Shown: positions 1-10,872, counted from the first letter of the stretch. The stretch is DNA of 43,813 nucleotides from Nemertoderma westbladi (GCA_032718475.1 JAUCBJ010000903.1:1-43813); one strand, 5' to 3'. Translations and numbers: made by a program. Notes: generated from the sequence alone by a model not told the origin.

Positions 1-65
1 GCTCGACACTAGGATCCGGTAGGCGGTATACTACTGGACTTTTCAACTTCATTACGTAGTTTGAT

Positions 66-168
66 CATTACACAGCTTAACGTTAGTTCATTACACAGCT
101 TAACGTTAGTTCATTACACAGCTTAACGTTAGTTCATTACATAGTTTAACTTGAGTTCATTACATAGT
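66..168. repeat. Short tandem repeat, 23-bp unit, about 4.4 copies
   Basis: The 23-bp unit beginning CATTACACAGC and ending GTTAGTT is repeated. Three copies are identical, then come a diverged fourth copy and a partial fifth. The unit contains the palindrome AACGTT. It carries no coding signal. Confidence 0.9.
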
Positions 169-786
169 TACTCCCATTGCATACAGAGTCATTCATTCAC
201 GATAATATTATAACTTACCGGTTCGTTATCACTCAACAGTTCCCGAGATATACGAGCCACTTTTGGACGATCGACTACCATATTTACTGGATTCTTACTG
301 AAAGGTTTCTTGCTTTGCGACTTGTTCTCCAGCTGAGTTACTCTTTTTACAAGATCATTTAAAACCTCTTGTCGTTCTTCTATACGCTTTCCCACATTGA
401 ACAGAGTCGTTTCCAAGGCAATTAGCAGTGACTTGCTTGAAATTTCCACGACTTCTTTACCAGGTTTGTGCTTCTCTTTTCGCTAAAATTACCAAATAGG
501 ATATATTTTAACTGGATACGAGGACTGTCATTTACAATACATTCAGCCGCGTAGCCAGGAATTTCCCACGGTAGGGTCCCAGACCCCAAATTGTAATTCA
601 TATTTATAGTAGTTGTGGGTGTGGGGGAAGAGCCCCCCCCCCCCCCCCCCCAGCGTAGTCCAGGTGTGATTGTTTGGAATTTTAACAAAATGCCCGCCAC
701 ACGTGATGTGTAATGTTTAGTAGGGTACGCAGCAAACTTCGCCCGCAGACAATCTTCTCCGCGAGCAACCATCGCCAACTAAACAA
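169..786. other. Non-coding stretch with a dispersed-repeat fragment and poly(C)
   Basis: No supported gene. Around 540-672 there is a repeat-like segment containing GCGTAGCCAGGAAT and CCACGGTAGGGTCCC, ending in 19 C at 633-651. CCACGGTAGGGTCCC recurs near 2673-2687, so this looks like a dispersed repeat family. The short open frames here have no recognisable domain. Confidence 0.5.
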
Positions 787-924
787 TTATTGTTTTGGTT
801 AGAAAAAGCCGTTTCTGTAACCTGCTCCTTACCTTAAATTGGTAACAACATCGTTTATTGTTTTGGTTAGAAGAAGCCGTCTCTGTAACCTGCTCCTTTC
901 CCTTAATTGGTAACTAAAATGGTT
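787..924. repeat. Tandem duplication, about 69-bp unit, two copies
   Basis: The segment starting TTATTGTTTTGGTTAGAA at 787 recurs at 856 with a few substitutions, including the shared GTAACCTGCTCCTT. This is simple local duplication with no coding content. Confidence 0.85.
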
Positions 925-937
925 ACTAACACAAATC

Positions 938-1062
938 TTATTGGGCGAAGGTTGTTCGCGGTGGAAGATTGCCTTGCGGGCGAAGGTTTTCCCCGGGGTG
1001 AAGTGTGGACGCGGGCGAATATTGGACGCGGGCGAAGGTTGTACTCGGGCGAAGGTTGCACC
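938..1062. repeat. Degenerate GC-rich GGGCGAAGGTT repeats
   Basis: The words GGGCGAAGGTT and GCGGGCGAA recur with irregular spacing in a GC-rich island of otherwise AT-rich DNA. Both strands are open by chance across it. I see no protein similarity. Confidence 0.6.
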
Positions 1063-1150
1063 CAACCTGTAGCCTGTAGTACAGTAGTCGGTATACTACT
1101 CATTCTGAGTAATGCGCACCAGTACATGGTCATTCCCCAGTAAATTGCCT

Positions 1151-1166
1151 CCCCCCCCCCCCCCCC
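1151..1166. repeat. Poly(C) tract, 16 C
   Basis: Uninterrupted run of 16 C. It is one of several poly(G)/poly(C) runs in the window that are prone to replication and sequencing length errors. Confidence 0.9.
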
Positions 1167-2378
1167 AGTAAAGATGAGTAATTTAGAAAATCCGCTATTA
1201 AGAATTAATATGATAAAATCATAGTTATAAAGTAAGTTACTGAAATTACAAATGAAATTGAATTAATAAATTAAATTAATATTATAATTAAACTGAGGGG
1301 ACTGTTTTACATACGGTCATTTAATTTGGCTTAATTGGAAAGATTAAAAATAATACTTTAATTATAACAGAAAGTTTTTATGTTTCAAGAAACTGCTATT
1401 CGCGTGTCATTTATCCCCCTGTCATTTAGCTTTAAATCATTTACGTAATGATGTGTCATTTAAACTCATTAACATAATAATAGTTATACGGCATAGCAAC
1501 TGGTCTGGTCGTCATGCTGTCATGGCTTTTCAGTAAATTTAATAATATTTCTATTAAGAACAGTTAACTTATTCTTAAAAACTAGTACTATAGGCCCTAC
1601 TACCATGGAATCATAACAACATGTATTGATAACATAAAAGTATTGCAAAATGACAGTAGGCAAATTTCAATTCATGTCATTTAAATTAAGGGACGTAAAA
1701 TTTAAATGTGCTTCCGTTTTTTAAATACCTTATTTACAAATCGGCGATTTCCATTTAGTTAAATGTCGCTTCGTGAAACAATCCCCCACCCCACACCATG
1801 GTATATTATTTTATAAACTGCCACATTTTGAAATTGAACTAATTATGGTACCGGTACATTATTAAATACACTTTTTTGATTTATTGAAAGTCAAAAAAAA
1901 AACGTTTCTTTGTTAAAAAAAATTAATGTTCTAATTAATTACATTTCAAAGTAATTTTCATGGTATTAATAATAATATTGAATTAAAATACATAGCCACC
2001 CACAGGTTATTTAGTTGTGACTCGGCAAGACAAGCTACGCAATATCCAATCACGTTGGTCAGTGTACCCAGAAAAAATTACATAATTCATTATATTACAT
2101 CAGAGTCAGAGTGCCTATCTTATTTATGCTATCTTTCATTGGTATATATTGAACCCTATATTGAACTATATATTGAACAGCGACGTCGTCTAATCAAAGC
2201 ACAGAAACCAAGGCAGGAGCCAGTGGGCGCCCTCCTGCAGTGGTCAATTGGGCTCCATTTCATTGCTTTACATTACAGACTATTAAACTGGTTGAGAGAT
2301 TATATAATATAGGCCTAAGTAATAAGCTGGCTTTCTAAGAACAGTGTATGATATTATAATGCCTTTTATCATGGGGGC
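1167..2378. other. AT-rich intergenic DNA
   Basis: About 1.2 kb of AT-rich sequence with short A/T runs. No ATG-initiated frame shows a recognisable domain, and no RNA gene or long repeat is visible. Confidence 0.6.
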
Positions 2379-2401
2379 GGGGGGGGGGGGGGGGGGGGGG
2401 G
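2379..2401. repeat. Poly(G) tract, 23 G
   Basis: Run of 23 G immediately after GGGGGC. It is a candidate quadruplex-forming site and prone to length error. Confidence 0.9.
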
Positions 2402-2980
2402 TGCCAGAGGGAATTATTGGTAGTGTGGCTGGAGGCCTGGCTACAACACTTCGATGGGGTATATGGTCTCCTTTCTACTACTTATTTTCTTTGGCAACCT
2501 ACCTGGGATAATGTGGATCGTATCTGGTCTGGGGTCGGGCTCCTTTCCAAAGCAACTTCAACTTCGAATATTTTCTAATATTCGGTTCATTGCACTTGTC
2601 ATTATAATTTTTTTAATTTAACGGAACTTGACGATGGCAAAATGCTCTCAGAGTTAGTGTAAGTTGGAATCTCCACGGTAGGGTCCCGGGACCCTGGGAC
2701 CCTACCCTCGCTACGCTAGTGAATACATTAAACAAATGAAAATTGTTAACAACTAAAAAAAACATTATTTACCAGAGAACATTTATAGCATTCATCCTCG
2801 CTCATTACTAAATAATATTACTTTTAAAATGACCAGATTTAATACTGAATAGCCAATGGAGCAAATTACAAGGTCATTGTATTATTGAGATGTGTAATGT
2901 TGCACTTTATTGAATCAAGCCCGTTCGAGCCATCAGCTGCTTCAGTTACAATAAACCAGCCACACAAGGACATGAAATGT
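2402..2980. other. Non-coding stretch with a GC-rich hairpin
   Basis: No gene seen. At 2677-2706 the arms GGTAGGGTCCC and GGGACCCTACC form an 11-bp perfect hairpin. The left arm is shared with the repeat fragment near 573-583, suggesting a second member of the same dispersed family. Confidence 0.5.
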
Positions 2981-3173
2981 CCGCGTTCACACTACTGAGT
3001 CAAAGTCAAAAGAAAAAGTGAAAAAAAGGCAAAGTCAAAAAACAAAGTCAAAGTCAAAAGACAATTATATTTTATTATTATTTATTGTTGCTATATTTCT
3101 TTTCTTTTCTTTTCACTTTGACTTTGTTTTTTTGACTTTGTCTTTTGACTTTGACCCAGTAGTGTTAACGCGG
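2981..3173. mobile_element. Foldback MITE candidate, 193 bp with about 32-bp terminal inverted repeats
   Basis: The left end (2981-3012, starting CCGCGTTCACACTACTGAG) and right end (3142-3173, the inverse complement starting CCGCGTTAACACTACTGGG) match over about 32 bp with two mismatches. The interior continues as imperfect inverted AAAGTCAAA/TTTGACTTT words. There is no ORF. The structure is typical of non-autonomous DNA transposons, but I see no convincing target-site duplication, so the superfamily is not assigned. Confidence 0.65.
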
Positions 3174-3320
3174 CCTAAATAATTAGTCCACGATTAGTCT
3201 ATTGAACGGGAACGGGTAGTCTCAATAAACATTTCCTATATTTAATAGCGAATCTATTGGCCTATTGTCATGTTTGAGTGAAACACAACAAGGGAAGTAA
3301 AACTTAATCTGAACTGGTTT

Positions 3321-4407
3321 GGTTAGCTGGTGTAGTATACCACAGTTAGCTGGTGTAGTATACCACAGTTAGCTGGTGTAGTATACCACAGTTAGCTGGT
3401 GTAGTATACCACAGTTAGCTGGTGTAGTATACCACAGTTAGCTGATGTAGTATATACCAAGGTTAGCTGGTGTAGTATATACCAAGGTTAGCTGGTGTAG
3501 TATATAACACAGTTAGCTGGTGTAGTATATACCAAGGTTAGCTGGTGTAGTATACCACAGTTAGCTGGTGTAGTATATATCACAGTTAGCTGGTGTAGTA
3601 TACCACAGTTAGCTGATGCAGTATACCACAGTTAGCTGGTGTAGTATATACCACAGTTAGCTGGTGTAGTATACCACAGTTAGCTGGTGTAGTATACCAC
3701 AGTTAGCTGGTGTAGTATATACCACAGTTAGCTGGTGTAGTATACCACAGTTAGCTGGTGTAGTATACCACAGTTAGCTGGTGTAGTATACCACAGTTAG
3801 CTGGTGTAGTATATACCAAGGTTAGCTGGTGTAGCATATACCAAGGTTAGCTGGTGTAGTATACCACAGTTAGCTGGTGTAGTATATACCAAGGTTAGCT
3901 GGTGTAGTATACCACAGTTAGCTGGTGTAGTATATACCAAGGTTAGCTGGTGTAGTATATACCAAGGTTAGCTAGTGTAGTATACCACAGTTAGCTGGTG
4001 TAGTATATACCACAGTTAGCTGGTGTAGTATATACCACAGTTAGCTGGTGCAGTATATACCAAGGTTAGCTGGTGTAGTATACTACAGTTAGCTGGTGTA
4101 GTATATACCAAGGTTAGCTGGTGTAGTATACCACAGTTAGCTGGTGTAGTATATACCAAGGTTAGCTGGTGTAGTATATACCAAGGTTAGCTGGTGTAGT
4201 ATACCACAGTTAGCTGGTGTAGTATATACCACAGTAGCTGGTGTAGTATATACCAAGGTTAGCTGGTGTAGTATACCACAGTTAGCTGGTGTAGAATATA
4301 CCAAGGTTAGCTGGTGTAGTATACCACAGTTAGCTGGTGTAGTATATACCACAGTTAGCTGGTGTAGTATACCACAGTTAGCTGGTGTAGTATATACCAC
4401 AGTTAGC
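3321..4407. repeat. Minisatellite, 23/25-bp unit, about 45 copies
   Basis: Head-to-tail copies of GTTAGCTGGTGTAGTATACC. A 23-bp form carries CA before GTTAGC. A 25-bp form carries an extra TA (TATATACC), often with AAG before GTTAGC. Point variants are scattered (GATGTAG, GATGCAG, TAGCATA). The long minus-strand frame across it arises only because the unit lacks stops in that frame. Confidence 0.97.
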
Positions 4408-4861
4408 ATTAACGAGGATTTTAGCTGGTTCATATTATGAACATCATATTGAACAGACAGACCTTACATCCCACTTCTAGATAGATTGCCAGATAGAGTC
4501 GTAATAAGCAAGCATGATGATGAATGGATCATAGCATGGATGTACAGAGGTTTGGATATTTTCATCATTAATGTTTGGCTGACAAAGGCAACAGAGCTCA
4601 GTTTGTTCATCTTAAATATTTTGTTATTTTCCTCTTAATTATTTTGTGTTTCTTTTTTAGGGTGATAGGTCTTTCTAGGCGCGCGCGCCATTGTGCTGTC
4701 CTCTGCAACCATGATGGCTCTCGCGCCCACATCCCATCCCCTCTACGATTGCTGAAACAATAATACCATTATGTTGGATATCTTTGAATGTTTATCAGCA
4801 GTGATTTTTATCCGGCCTTCAATATATTAATTATTGGTGTTATGGGTGAATAAGTGGTTTC
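4408..4861. other. Non-coding stretch
   Basis: AT-rich sequence after the minisatellite with a short GCGCGCGC run near 4680. No domain-bearing frame or RNA gene was recognised. Confidence 0.5.
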
Positions 4862-4985
4862 ATATTATTATAACTTTTGTTGGGCACAGCTATGCAAAGT
4901 CGGAAATGACGTCCAGGTGGGATCGATCTGGTGACCTCCGGGTTGGAAGCTTGACGCTCTAACCATTCCGCTAGCGGCTCAGGTA
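4862..4985 (-). mobile_element. tRNA-derived SINE head (or tRNA pseudogene)
   Basis: On the minus strand the sequence starts GAGCCGCTAGCGG and carries an A-box-like TAGCGGAATGGTTAGAGCG. An anticodon-loop-like segment follows (TTCCAAC, anticodon CCA if folded as a tRNA), then a B-box-like GATCGATCCC. The acceptor stem does not close as in a functional tRNA. The sequence continues into an unrelated segment ending in TAATAATA, which is SINE-like. The pol III boxes are visible; membership of a SINE family is inference. Confidence 0.6.
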
Positions 4986-6624
4986 AAAGATAGACCTGGA
5001 AATACTACCTGATACCTTGTATGTATTGAATATCAATAGACTCAAAAAAATTAGGTACTTCAAGATTAATGACGTAATTTTACTTTGTGCTACATAAACC
5101 TCCGTAAAATTCAATTGGCTGAACATCAGAAATTACAATCTACAATTATGTTGCCAATGATAGGTGTTACTTACATGCAGTAATTATACCATAAATCGGG
5201 AATTTGTCCGGATTGTAATACAAATGATATAGAGGATGAATTTAACTTTTTGCTGGTGTGTAATGGCTACATATAGGGGTTTACGTATAAGCATTTCGCT
5301 CTGCCTCCTACTGTATTTAAATTTAAATACCATGAACTATTGGGGCCACAACCAGGGCTCTTTGAGGCATTATGAATTGCCGCTCCATGTCCATGTATTA
5401 ATTATATTTTATTTATATATACTTGTGGGGATTTATACAGTATTTTTTGTTTTATTTCTCTCATTTGGTTCCTAAGTTTGGATCATATTTTTTGTATTTT
5501 TGCTTTTGTTGTGTTTCAATAATAGACCTTTGTGCAAATATGTGGTCACTGATTGCCTTAATTGGTTGATGTGTCTATTATTATTATCATTATACCATAA
5601 TCTATAAATGGGATCCGTGCAATGTGTGTATATTCATGTATCATCTGATACAGCAAGAGGGAAATTGTTGGCATACGTGTTGTTTATGGAGTTAACATGG
5701 TTACTTTAACAAAGGAGAAATTGGAAGGGAAATTGTTGGCATACGTGTTGTTTATGGAGTTAACATGGTTACTTTAACAAACATAACATTATTATTCTGC
5801 TTACCATTTCTCTGGAATCTGTGGAGGTAATATAATTATTAGAAGTAGCTCTCTGCTCTGACTAATAATCCTTGATGGTAAATTTAGTGGATTAATAATA
5901 ATATTATAATACTGCATAATTTATTGCATAACATATTGCATAACATATTTAGCACAAAGCCACATTCGCCGTGGAGCGGACACACATATTACTGTATATT
6001 CGTTTACAACTTTGCTGCGTATTTAATCGTACAAGTCGCCCATAAGTGTTTCATCTGTATTGTGTTCTTCCCATTATTAGTATCCCTATAACTTTAGTAA
6101 GACGATCTTGGTCTCTACCATATGTTATCAACATATGTTACCAACTTGTGTCTTCAGATACGATAGATAGCTATACTGTACCAATCCGTTGCTTAGGAGC
6201 CGTTTACAACAGCTGCCACTTATTTCATTCCCTGTGATTCTCTTTCTTTATTATTTCCATTCTCTCTTCATTCCCCATATAAGTTGCCAGTAGCAACTTG
6301 AAATTCGCAACCTGCGTCTACCAAACGCCTTTCCACTCGCTATCCACCGAATGTATATGTCAGTACTGTAACCTCCCATGCACACGACGATATCATGCAT
6401 TGAACTGCAGCGACTGCCCTCCACTTTCCCGTCTCGCATCTCAATAACTAATAATTGTATTCAATTTATTTTCTATTTATTTATGTACATAAATTTTACT
6501 GGTTTCCATTTACCCCGCCTGGGGGTGTATCGAATTAATATATGTGTTCAATATTGAAAATCTATAATATACTAACTAAGTAACTAAGCTAAGTTGCCGT
6601 ATTCCATTACTAGTAAATAAACCC
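4986..6624. other. AT-rich intergenic DNA
   Basis: About 1.6 kb with no supported gene. The open frames at 5236-5475 and 6046-6237 are short and composed of hydrophobic AT-rich codons without recognisable domains. The only structure noted is the duplication listed at 5658-5781. Confidence 0.55.
5658..5781. repeat. Direct duplication, about 56 bp, period 68
   Basis: The segment starting AGGGAAATTGTTGGCATACG at 5658 is repeated identically at 5726, through CATGGTTACTTTAACAAA, with a short non-repeated link between copies. The exact identity suggests a recent duplication. Confidence 0.85.
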
Positions 6625-7976
6625 ATAAACCGTTACGTATCCACAATGTATCGTTTATAAATCGTTACGTATCCACAATGTATCGTTTATAAATCGTTAC
6701 GTATCCACAATGTATCGTTTATAAACCGTTACGTATCCACAATGTATCGTTTATAAATCGTTACGTATCCACAATGTATCGTTTATAAATCGTTACGTAT
6801 CCACAATGTATCGTTTATAAATCGTTAGGTATCCACAATGTATCGTTTATAAATCGTTACGTATCCACAATGTATCGTTTATAAATCGTTACGTATCCAC
6901 AATGTATCGTTTATAAATCGTTACGTATCCACAATGTATCGTTTATAAATCGTTAGGTATCCACAATGTATCGTTTATAAATCGTTACGTATCCACAATG
7001 TATCGTTTATAAATCGTTACGTATCCACAATGTATCGTTTATAAATCGTTAGGTATCCACAATGTATCGTTTATAAATCGTTACGTATCCACAATGTATC
7101 GTTTATAAACCGTTACGTATCCACAAAGTATCGTTTATAAATCGTTACGTATCCACAATGTATCGTTTATAAATCGTTACGTATCCACAATGTATCGTTT
7201 ATAAACCGTTACGTATCCACAATGAATCGTTTATAAATCGTTACGTATCCACAATGTATCGTTTATAAATCGTTAGGTATCCACAATGTATCGTTTATAA
7301 ATCGTTACGTATCCACAATGTATCGTTTATAAACCGTTACGTATCCACAATGTATCGTTTATAAATCGTTACGTATCCACAATGTATCGTTTATAAATCG
7401 TTACGTATCCACAATGTATCGTTTATAAATCGTTAGGTATCCACAATGTATCGTTTATAAATCGTTAGGTATCCACAATGTATCGTTTATAAATCGTTAC
7501 GTATCCACAATGTATCGTTTATAAACCGTTACGTATCCACAATGTATCGTTTATAAATCGTTACGTATCCACAATGTATCGTTTATAAACCGTTACGTAT
7601 CCACAATGTATCGTTTATAAATCGTTACGTATCCACAATGTATCGTTTATAAATCGTTACGTATCCACAATGTATCGTTTATAAATCGTTACGTATCCAC
7701 AATGTATCGTTTATAAACCGTTACGTATCCACAATGTATCGTTTATAAATCGTTAGGTATCCACAATGTATCGTTTATAAACCGTTACGTATCCACAATG
7801 TATCGTTTATAAATCGTTACATATCCACAATGTATCGTTTATAAACCGTTACGTATCCACAATGTATCGTTTATAAATCGTTAGGTATCCACAATGTATC
7901 GTTTATAAATCGTTAGGTATCCACAATGTATCGTTTATAAACCGTTACGTATCCACAATGTATCGTTTATAAACCG
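6625..7976. repeat. Minisatellite, 32-bp unit, about 42 copies
   Basis: Head-to-tail 32-bp units built from CGTTACGTATCCACAATG followed by TATCGTTTATAA. The period is almost perfectly constant. Most variation is at two positions: ATCGTT versus ACCGTT, and TACGTA versus TAGGTA. Rare private variants include AAAGTA near 7125, AATGAATCG near 7220 and TACATA near 7820. There are no unique spacers between units, so this is not a CRISPR array. Confidence 0.97.
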
Positions 7977-8041
7977 TACCTAATATTAAAAATCTATAAT
8001 ATACTAAAATATACTTAATCTCTTCATAACGTATAATTGAC

Positions 8042-8056
8042 GGGGGGGGGGGGGGG
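8042..8056. repeat. Poly(G) tract, 15 G
   Basis: Uninterrupted run of 15 G between the 32-bp minisatellite and the tRNA-like element. Confidence 0.9.
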
Positions 8057-8084
8057 TTGTCTCTGTGTGTCGGAAGCTAATAAT

Positions 8085-8172
8085 ATATTAAAAATTCCAT
8101 AGCGCCCTGAGTGAGACACGATCCCACAAGCTTGCGATTACAAGGCGGGCGGTCTACCACTGTGTGTATCTT
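8085..8172 (-). mobile_element. tRNA-derived SINE head
   Basis: Minus strand: A-box-like AGTGGTAGACCGCC, then GCCTTGTAATCGCAAG resembling an anticodon arm, then B-box-like GGGATCGTGTCTC, then GGGCGC and an AT-rich tail. The spacing of the two boxes is tRNA-like, but the cloverleaf is imperfect. It differs in sequence from the element near 4.9 kb, so it would be a second SINE family. Confidence 0.55.
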
Positions 8173-8340
8173 GTATAGTGTCTTACATTCACTAGCCCAT
8201 AGTATACGGATTACTGTTCGCTTACTTAAATAAATAGTTATTATTAATTACTCTTTTTAATAATATCACCAATAATTTGTAATAAGTTAGTAAATAAATT
8301 GAAATTTATGTAAATAAATTGAAAATTAAATTGAAATGCC

Positions 8341-10872
8341 ATGGAAATGTCGAGCTTAAAGTTTGGTTACATTAACTTAGAAAGTTTGAAAAAAAAAGTA
8401 CAAAGAGATGAGTTTCGTCATTTGGTTCATAGATTTGACTTCATTTTCATTGCAGAGACAGGGCTCTCTCCTAATGATACTAATTCTATTGATATCCCTC
8501 CTTTTGAAGACGGACAAACCTACAGCCAAATTTCAGTTCCTGGTACAAAAGTGGGAAAATACTTGCGTTATATCCATGGCATAACAGTCTACTACAAAGA
8601 GAAATATAAGTATGATGAACTATTACTTAATAAGAGAAAAAATGTGATATGGATTAGACTAACAAAAGATAAATTTAAACTTGACAGAGACTTGTTGGTG
8701 TGCGGTATTTATATACCACCAAAGTCAAAGGAAAAACCAGAGAATGAAAAAATGTTTGACGAGCTTGAAGATGATATAGTAAAATATTCTGATATTGGAG
8801 ATATAATGATTCTTGGCGATCTAAATGCTCGTACAGGAACAGATATCGACTATGTAGAGAATGATTGCAGTGTACATGGCCTTGATAGACTACTACCGCC
8901 TTGGTATGAGTTTGATGATAACCAAGATTGGGGTGCTGCTGTCCCAAAGCACAGAGAAAATGTTGATGGAGTATTTAATAATACTCACTGCAAACGGTTA
9001 CTACAGTTATGTAAGACTACAGGACTCAGGATAGCTAATGGTAGATTTAAGGGGTCAAACTCTTGGACTAATTACCATACCAATGGTGGGAAATCTGTGG
9101 TTGACTACGTCCTGTGTCAAGTTAGTCTTTATAATAAATTACATCAATATGTTATTGACCGATTTGATAGTCCAGGAGCTCACCATTGTATTCTCTTTGT
9201 TGAAATAGAAAGAAAATCTTCGAAACTTTTGTCTAGATTTACACATGACGACAATATTTTCAACTTTACAGCTATATTAAATACTTTATTCAATAAATCT
9301 GACGCCAACATTTGGGATTATATGAAAGGCACAATAAATGACGACAGTGATATGATACGATACGAAAATGATTGCATAATGTTATGTACCAAACATAGTG
9401 ATGGAGGTAATATCGAGATCTGTGACCTAAGCGGATACGGCAATGCAATGGGAATTTATGATCAAATCACAACACAAGAAGTCGCAAATAGCATGGAATA
9501 TTTGATGACAAATTACACTATGGTTGGAAACATTCATACAATGGTTATGAAATACAGACATAAGAGACAAGTAGCAGCAGATGTATGTAATGAGATATTA
9601 CTTGGAACCAGATTCGAAGATGAAACTGGAGATAACAAAGAAATTTCAGCATTCCTTGAAGCTATGGTCAACGTTTTGGTAACCTTTCGATTACAGAAAG
9701 TAATGAAAGAGAGCATAGAAAGGATGGGGAAGAAGGATAAAATGTTGCAGAGTAAATACCAATCTATAAACCAAATGCTTATATTGAATGCTTTGATTTC
9801 GCATTTTACAAATTTGAAATTGAACAAAGAAGGTATATTTTACTGTTCTTTTGTAAATTTATCAAAACCTTTTGAATCCGCTAATCGACTGACTATTTTA
9901 AAAAAGATATTTCAGCTAAAAATGGGACCACAAGATATTGTCTATAATACAGAAGGAAAACAAACATGTTTTCAGATTCTTGCGGCTCAAAACCCAGGCA
10001 ATCCTTTACTTTCCTTTATGATGGCTATATATGTAAAAGATATCGAAGAAAGACTTGAAGGAGAAGGTCTTGGCATTGATATGGGTGGACTAAAATTATC
10101 ATTATTATTTTATGCTGGTAATATTGTATTGTTCGCTACAGATCTTAAGGAGCTGCAACGTTGTTTAGATATACTGAAGGAAAAGTGTACAGATTGGAGC
10201 CTCAATAATAACTTAGTTGAACCAAATGTAGTAGCTTTCCACAAATTATCAAAAAGCTTATCTTTTCAAAATAGCGAAAAGTTGATGTATGATGAAAATG
10301 CGATAGAATGTGTTACAAAGTGCATTGATAAATTAGATGGTATCATTATGACCAAAAACCCATTCATATTAACTCAAAAAACACTCGCAGAAAAAGCAAA
10401 CAAAGTTTTGTTTAGTATAATGAATGTTATAAACAATGACAAGTTTTCCACTGATCTACGTATTTACTTTTTTGAAAACTGTATATTACCCATTATTAAC
10501 TATGGTAGTGAAATTTGGGGTGTGCTAGAAAAATCAAAAAGTCATGATACGTACGTTGAAATGTGTTGGGAAAAATTGTCAACTAATACCCAAAATAAGC
10601 CCATTGCACACTATGTACAGAATAATATTCTAAATTATATGACGTATATTAAAACCAGTTTAGTAGATACTCACTTAGTGAGGCAAGTCTTAAAAACATT
10701 AGAAGACGACAAAAAAAAGGCGCTACTAAAATCATGGTCAATTAAATTTATTACAGAATACAACAAAAAACCCCTAACAACCCCCAAACAACAAAATTTC
10801 GTATTAGTGGTCAGCTACGTAAGCACAAAGGTCAGAATGAAAGTTGTAAGGGATCAGGAGACGACATATTGA
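8341..10872 (+). CDS. LINE-type endonuclease/reverse-transcriptase ORF, open but with altered catalytic residues
   Basis: An 843-codon frame starts at ATG in the context GCCATGG. Residues 1-290 resemble the exonuclease-endonuclease-phosphatase domain of non-LTR retrotransposons: ET near 40, GIYIPP near 122, GDLNART near 159, VVDYVL near 254. The usual SDH motif is replaced by SPGAHH (277-282). Residues about 475-640 follow the RT fold order: an ISHF-like region, then FVN in place of FVD (N506), a PGNPLLS segment in place of the usual RQG...SPLLF, and YAGN (591-594) where YADD is expected. Residues 650-740 match the conserved LINE thumb region, including NYGSEIWG. Three RT-defining acidic positions are thus lost although the frame has no stop or frameshift. 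It is either a decayed element that escaped stops or a retained, non-catalytic derivative. Codons are strongly A/T-ending. No LINE 5'UTR or tail was identified. Confidence 0.75.
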   Translation: MEMSSLKFGYINLESLKKKVQRDEFRHLVHRFDFIFIAETGLSPNDTNSIDIPPFEDGQTYSQISVPGTKVGKYLRYIHGITVYYKEKYKYDELLLNKRKNVIWIRLTKDKFKLDRDLLVCGIYIPPKSKEKPENEKMFDELEDDIVKYSDIGDIMILGDLNARTGTDIDYVENDCSVHGLDRLLPPWYEFDDNQDWGAAVPKHRENVDGVFNNTHCKRLLQLCKTTGLRIANGRFKGSNSWTNYHTNGGKSVVDYVLCQVSLYNKLHQYVIDRFDSPGAHHCILFVEIERKSSKLLSRFTHDDNIFNFTAILNTLFNKSDANIWDYMKGTINDDSDMIRYENDCIMLCTKHSDGGNIEICDLSGYGNAMGIYDQITTQEVANSMEYLMTNYTMVGNIHTMVMKYRHKRQVAADVCNEILLGTRFEDETGDNKEISAFLEAMVNVLVTFRLQKVMKESIERMGKKDKMLQSKYQSINQMLILNALISHFTNLKLNKEGIFYCSFVNLSKPFESANRLTILKKIFQLKMGPQDIVYNTEGKQTCFQILAAQNPGNPLLSFMMAIYVKDIEERLEGEGLGIDMGGLKLSLLFYAGNIVLFATDLKELQRCLDILKEKCTDWSLNNNLVEPNVVAFHKLSKSLSFQNSEKLMYDENAIECVTKCIDKLDGIIMTKNPFILTQKTLAEKANKVLFSIMNVINNDKFSTDLRIYFFENCILPIINYGSEIWGVLEKSKSHDTYVEMCWEKLSTNTQNKPIAHYVQNNILNYMTYIKTSLVDTHLVRQVLKTLEDDKKKALLKSWSIKFITEYNKKPLTTPKQQNFVLVVSYVSTKVRMKVVRDQETTY

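Noticed and set aside
829-1143. Overlapping small ORFs on both strands
   Set aside because: They follow a GC-rich degenerate repeat. Openness on both strands is composition-driven.
4137-4433. Minus-strand 98-codon repeat ORF
   Set aside because: Translation of the 23/25-bp minisatellite. Its frame survives only where the unit lengths happen to allow it.
4862-4985. Functional tRNA gene
   Set aside because: Acceptor and T arms do not pair properly, and the sequence runs into a SINE-like body.
5236-6439. Small protein genes
   Set aside because: Short hydrophobic AT-codon frames with no domain, no splice support and no neighbours of related function.
6625-7976. CRISPR array
   Set aside because: Repeats abut directly without unique spacers, there are no cas genes, and the surrounding genes are animal genes.
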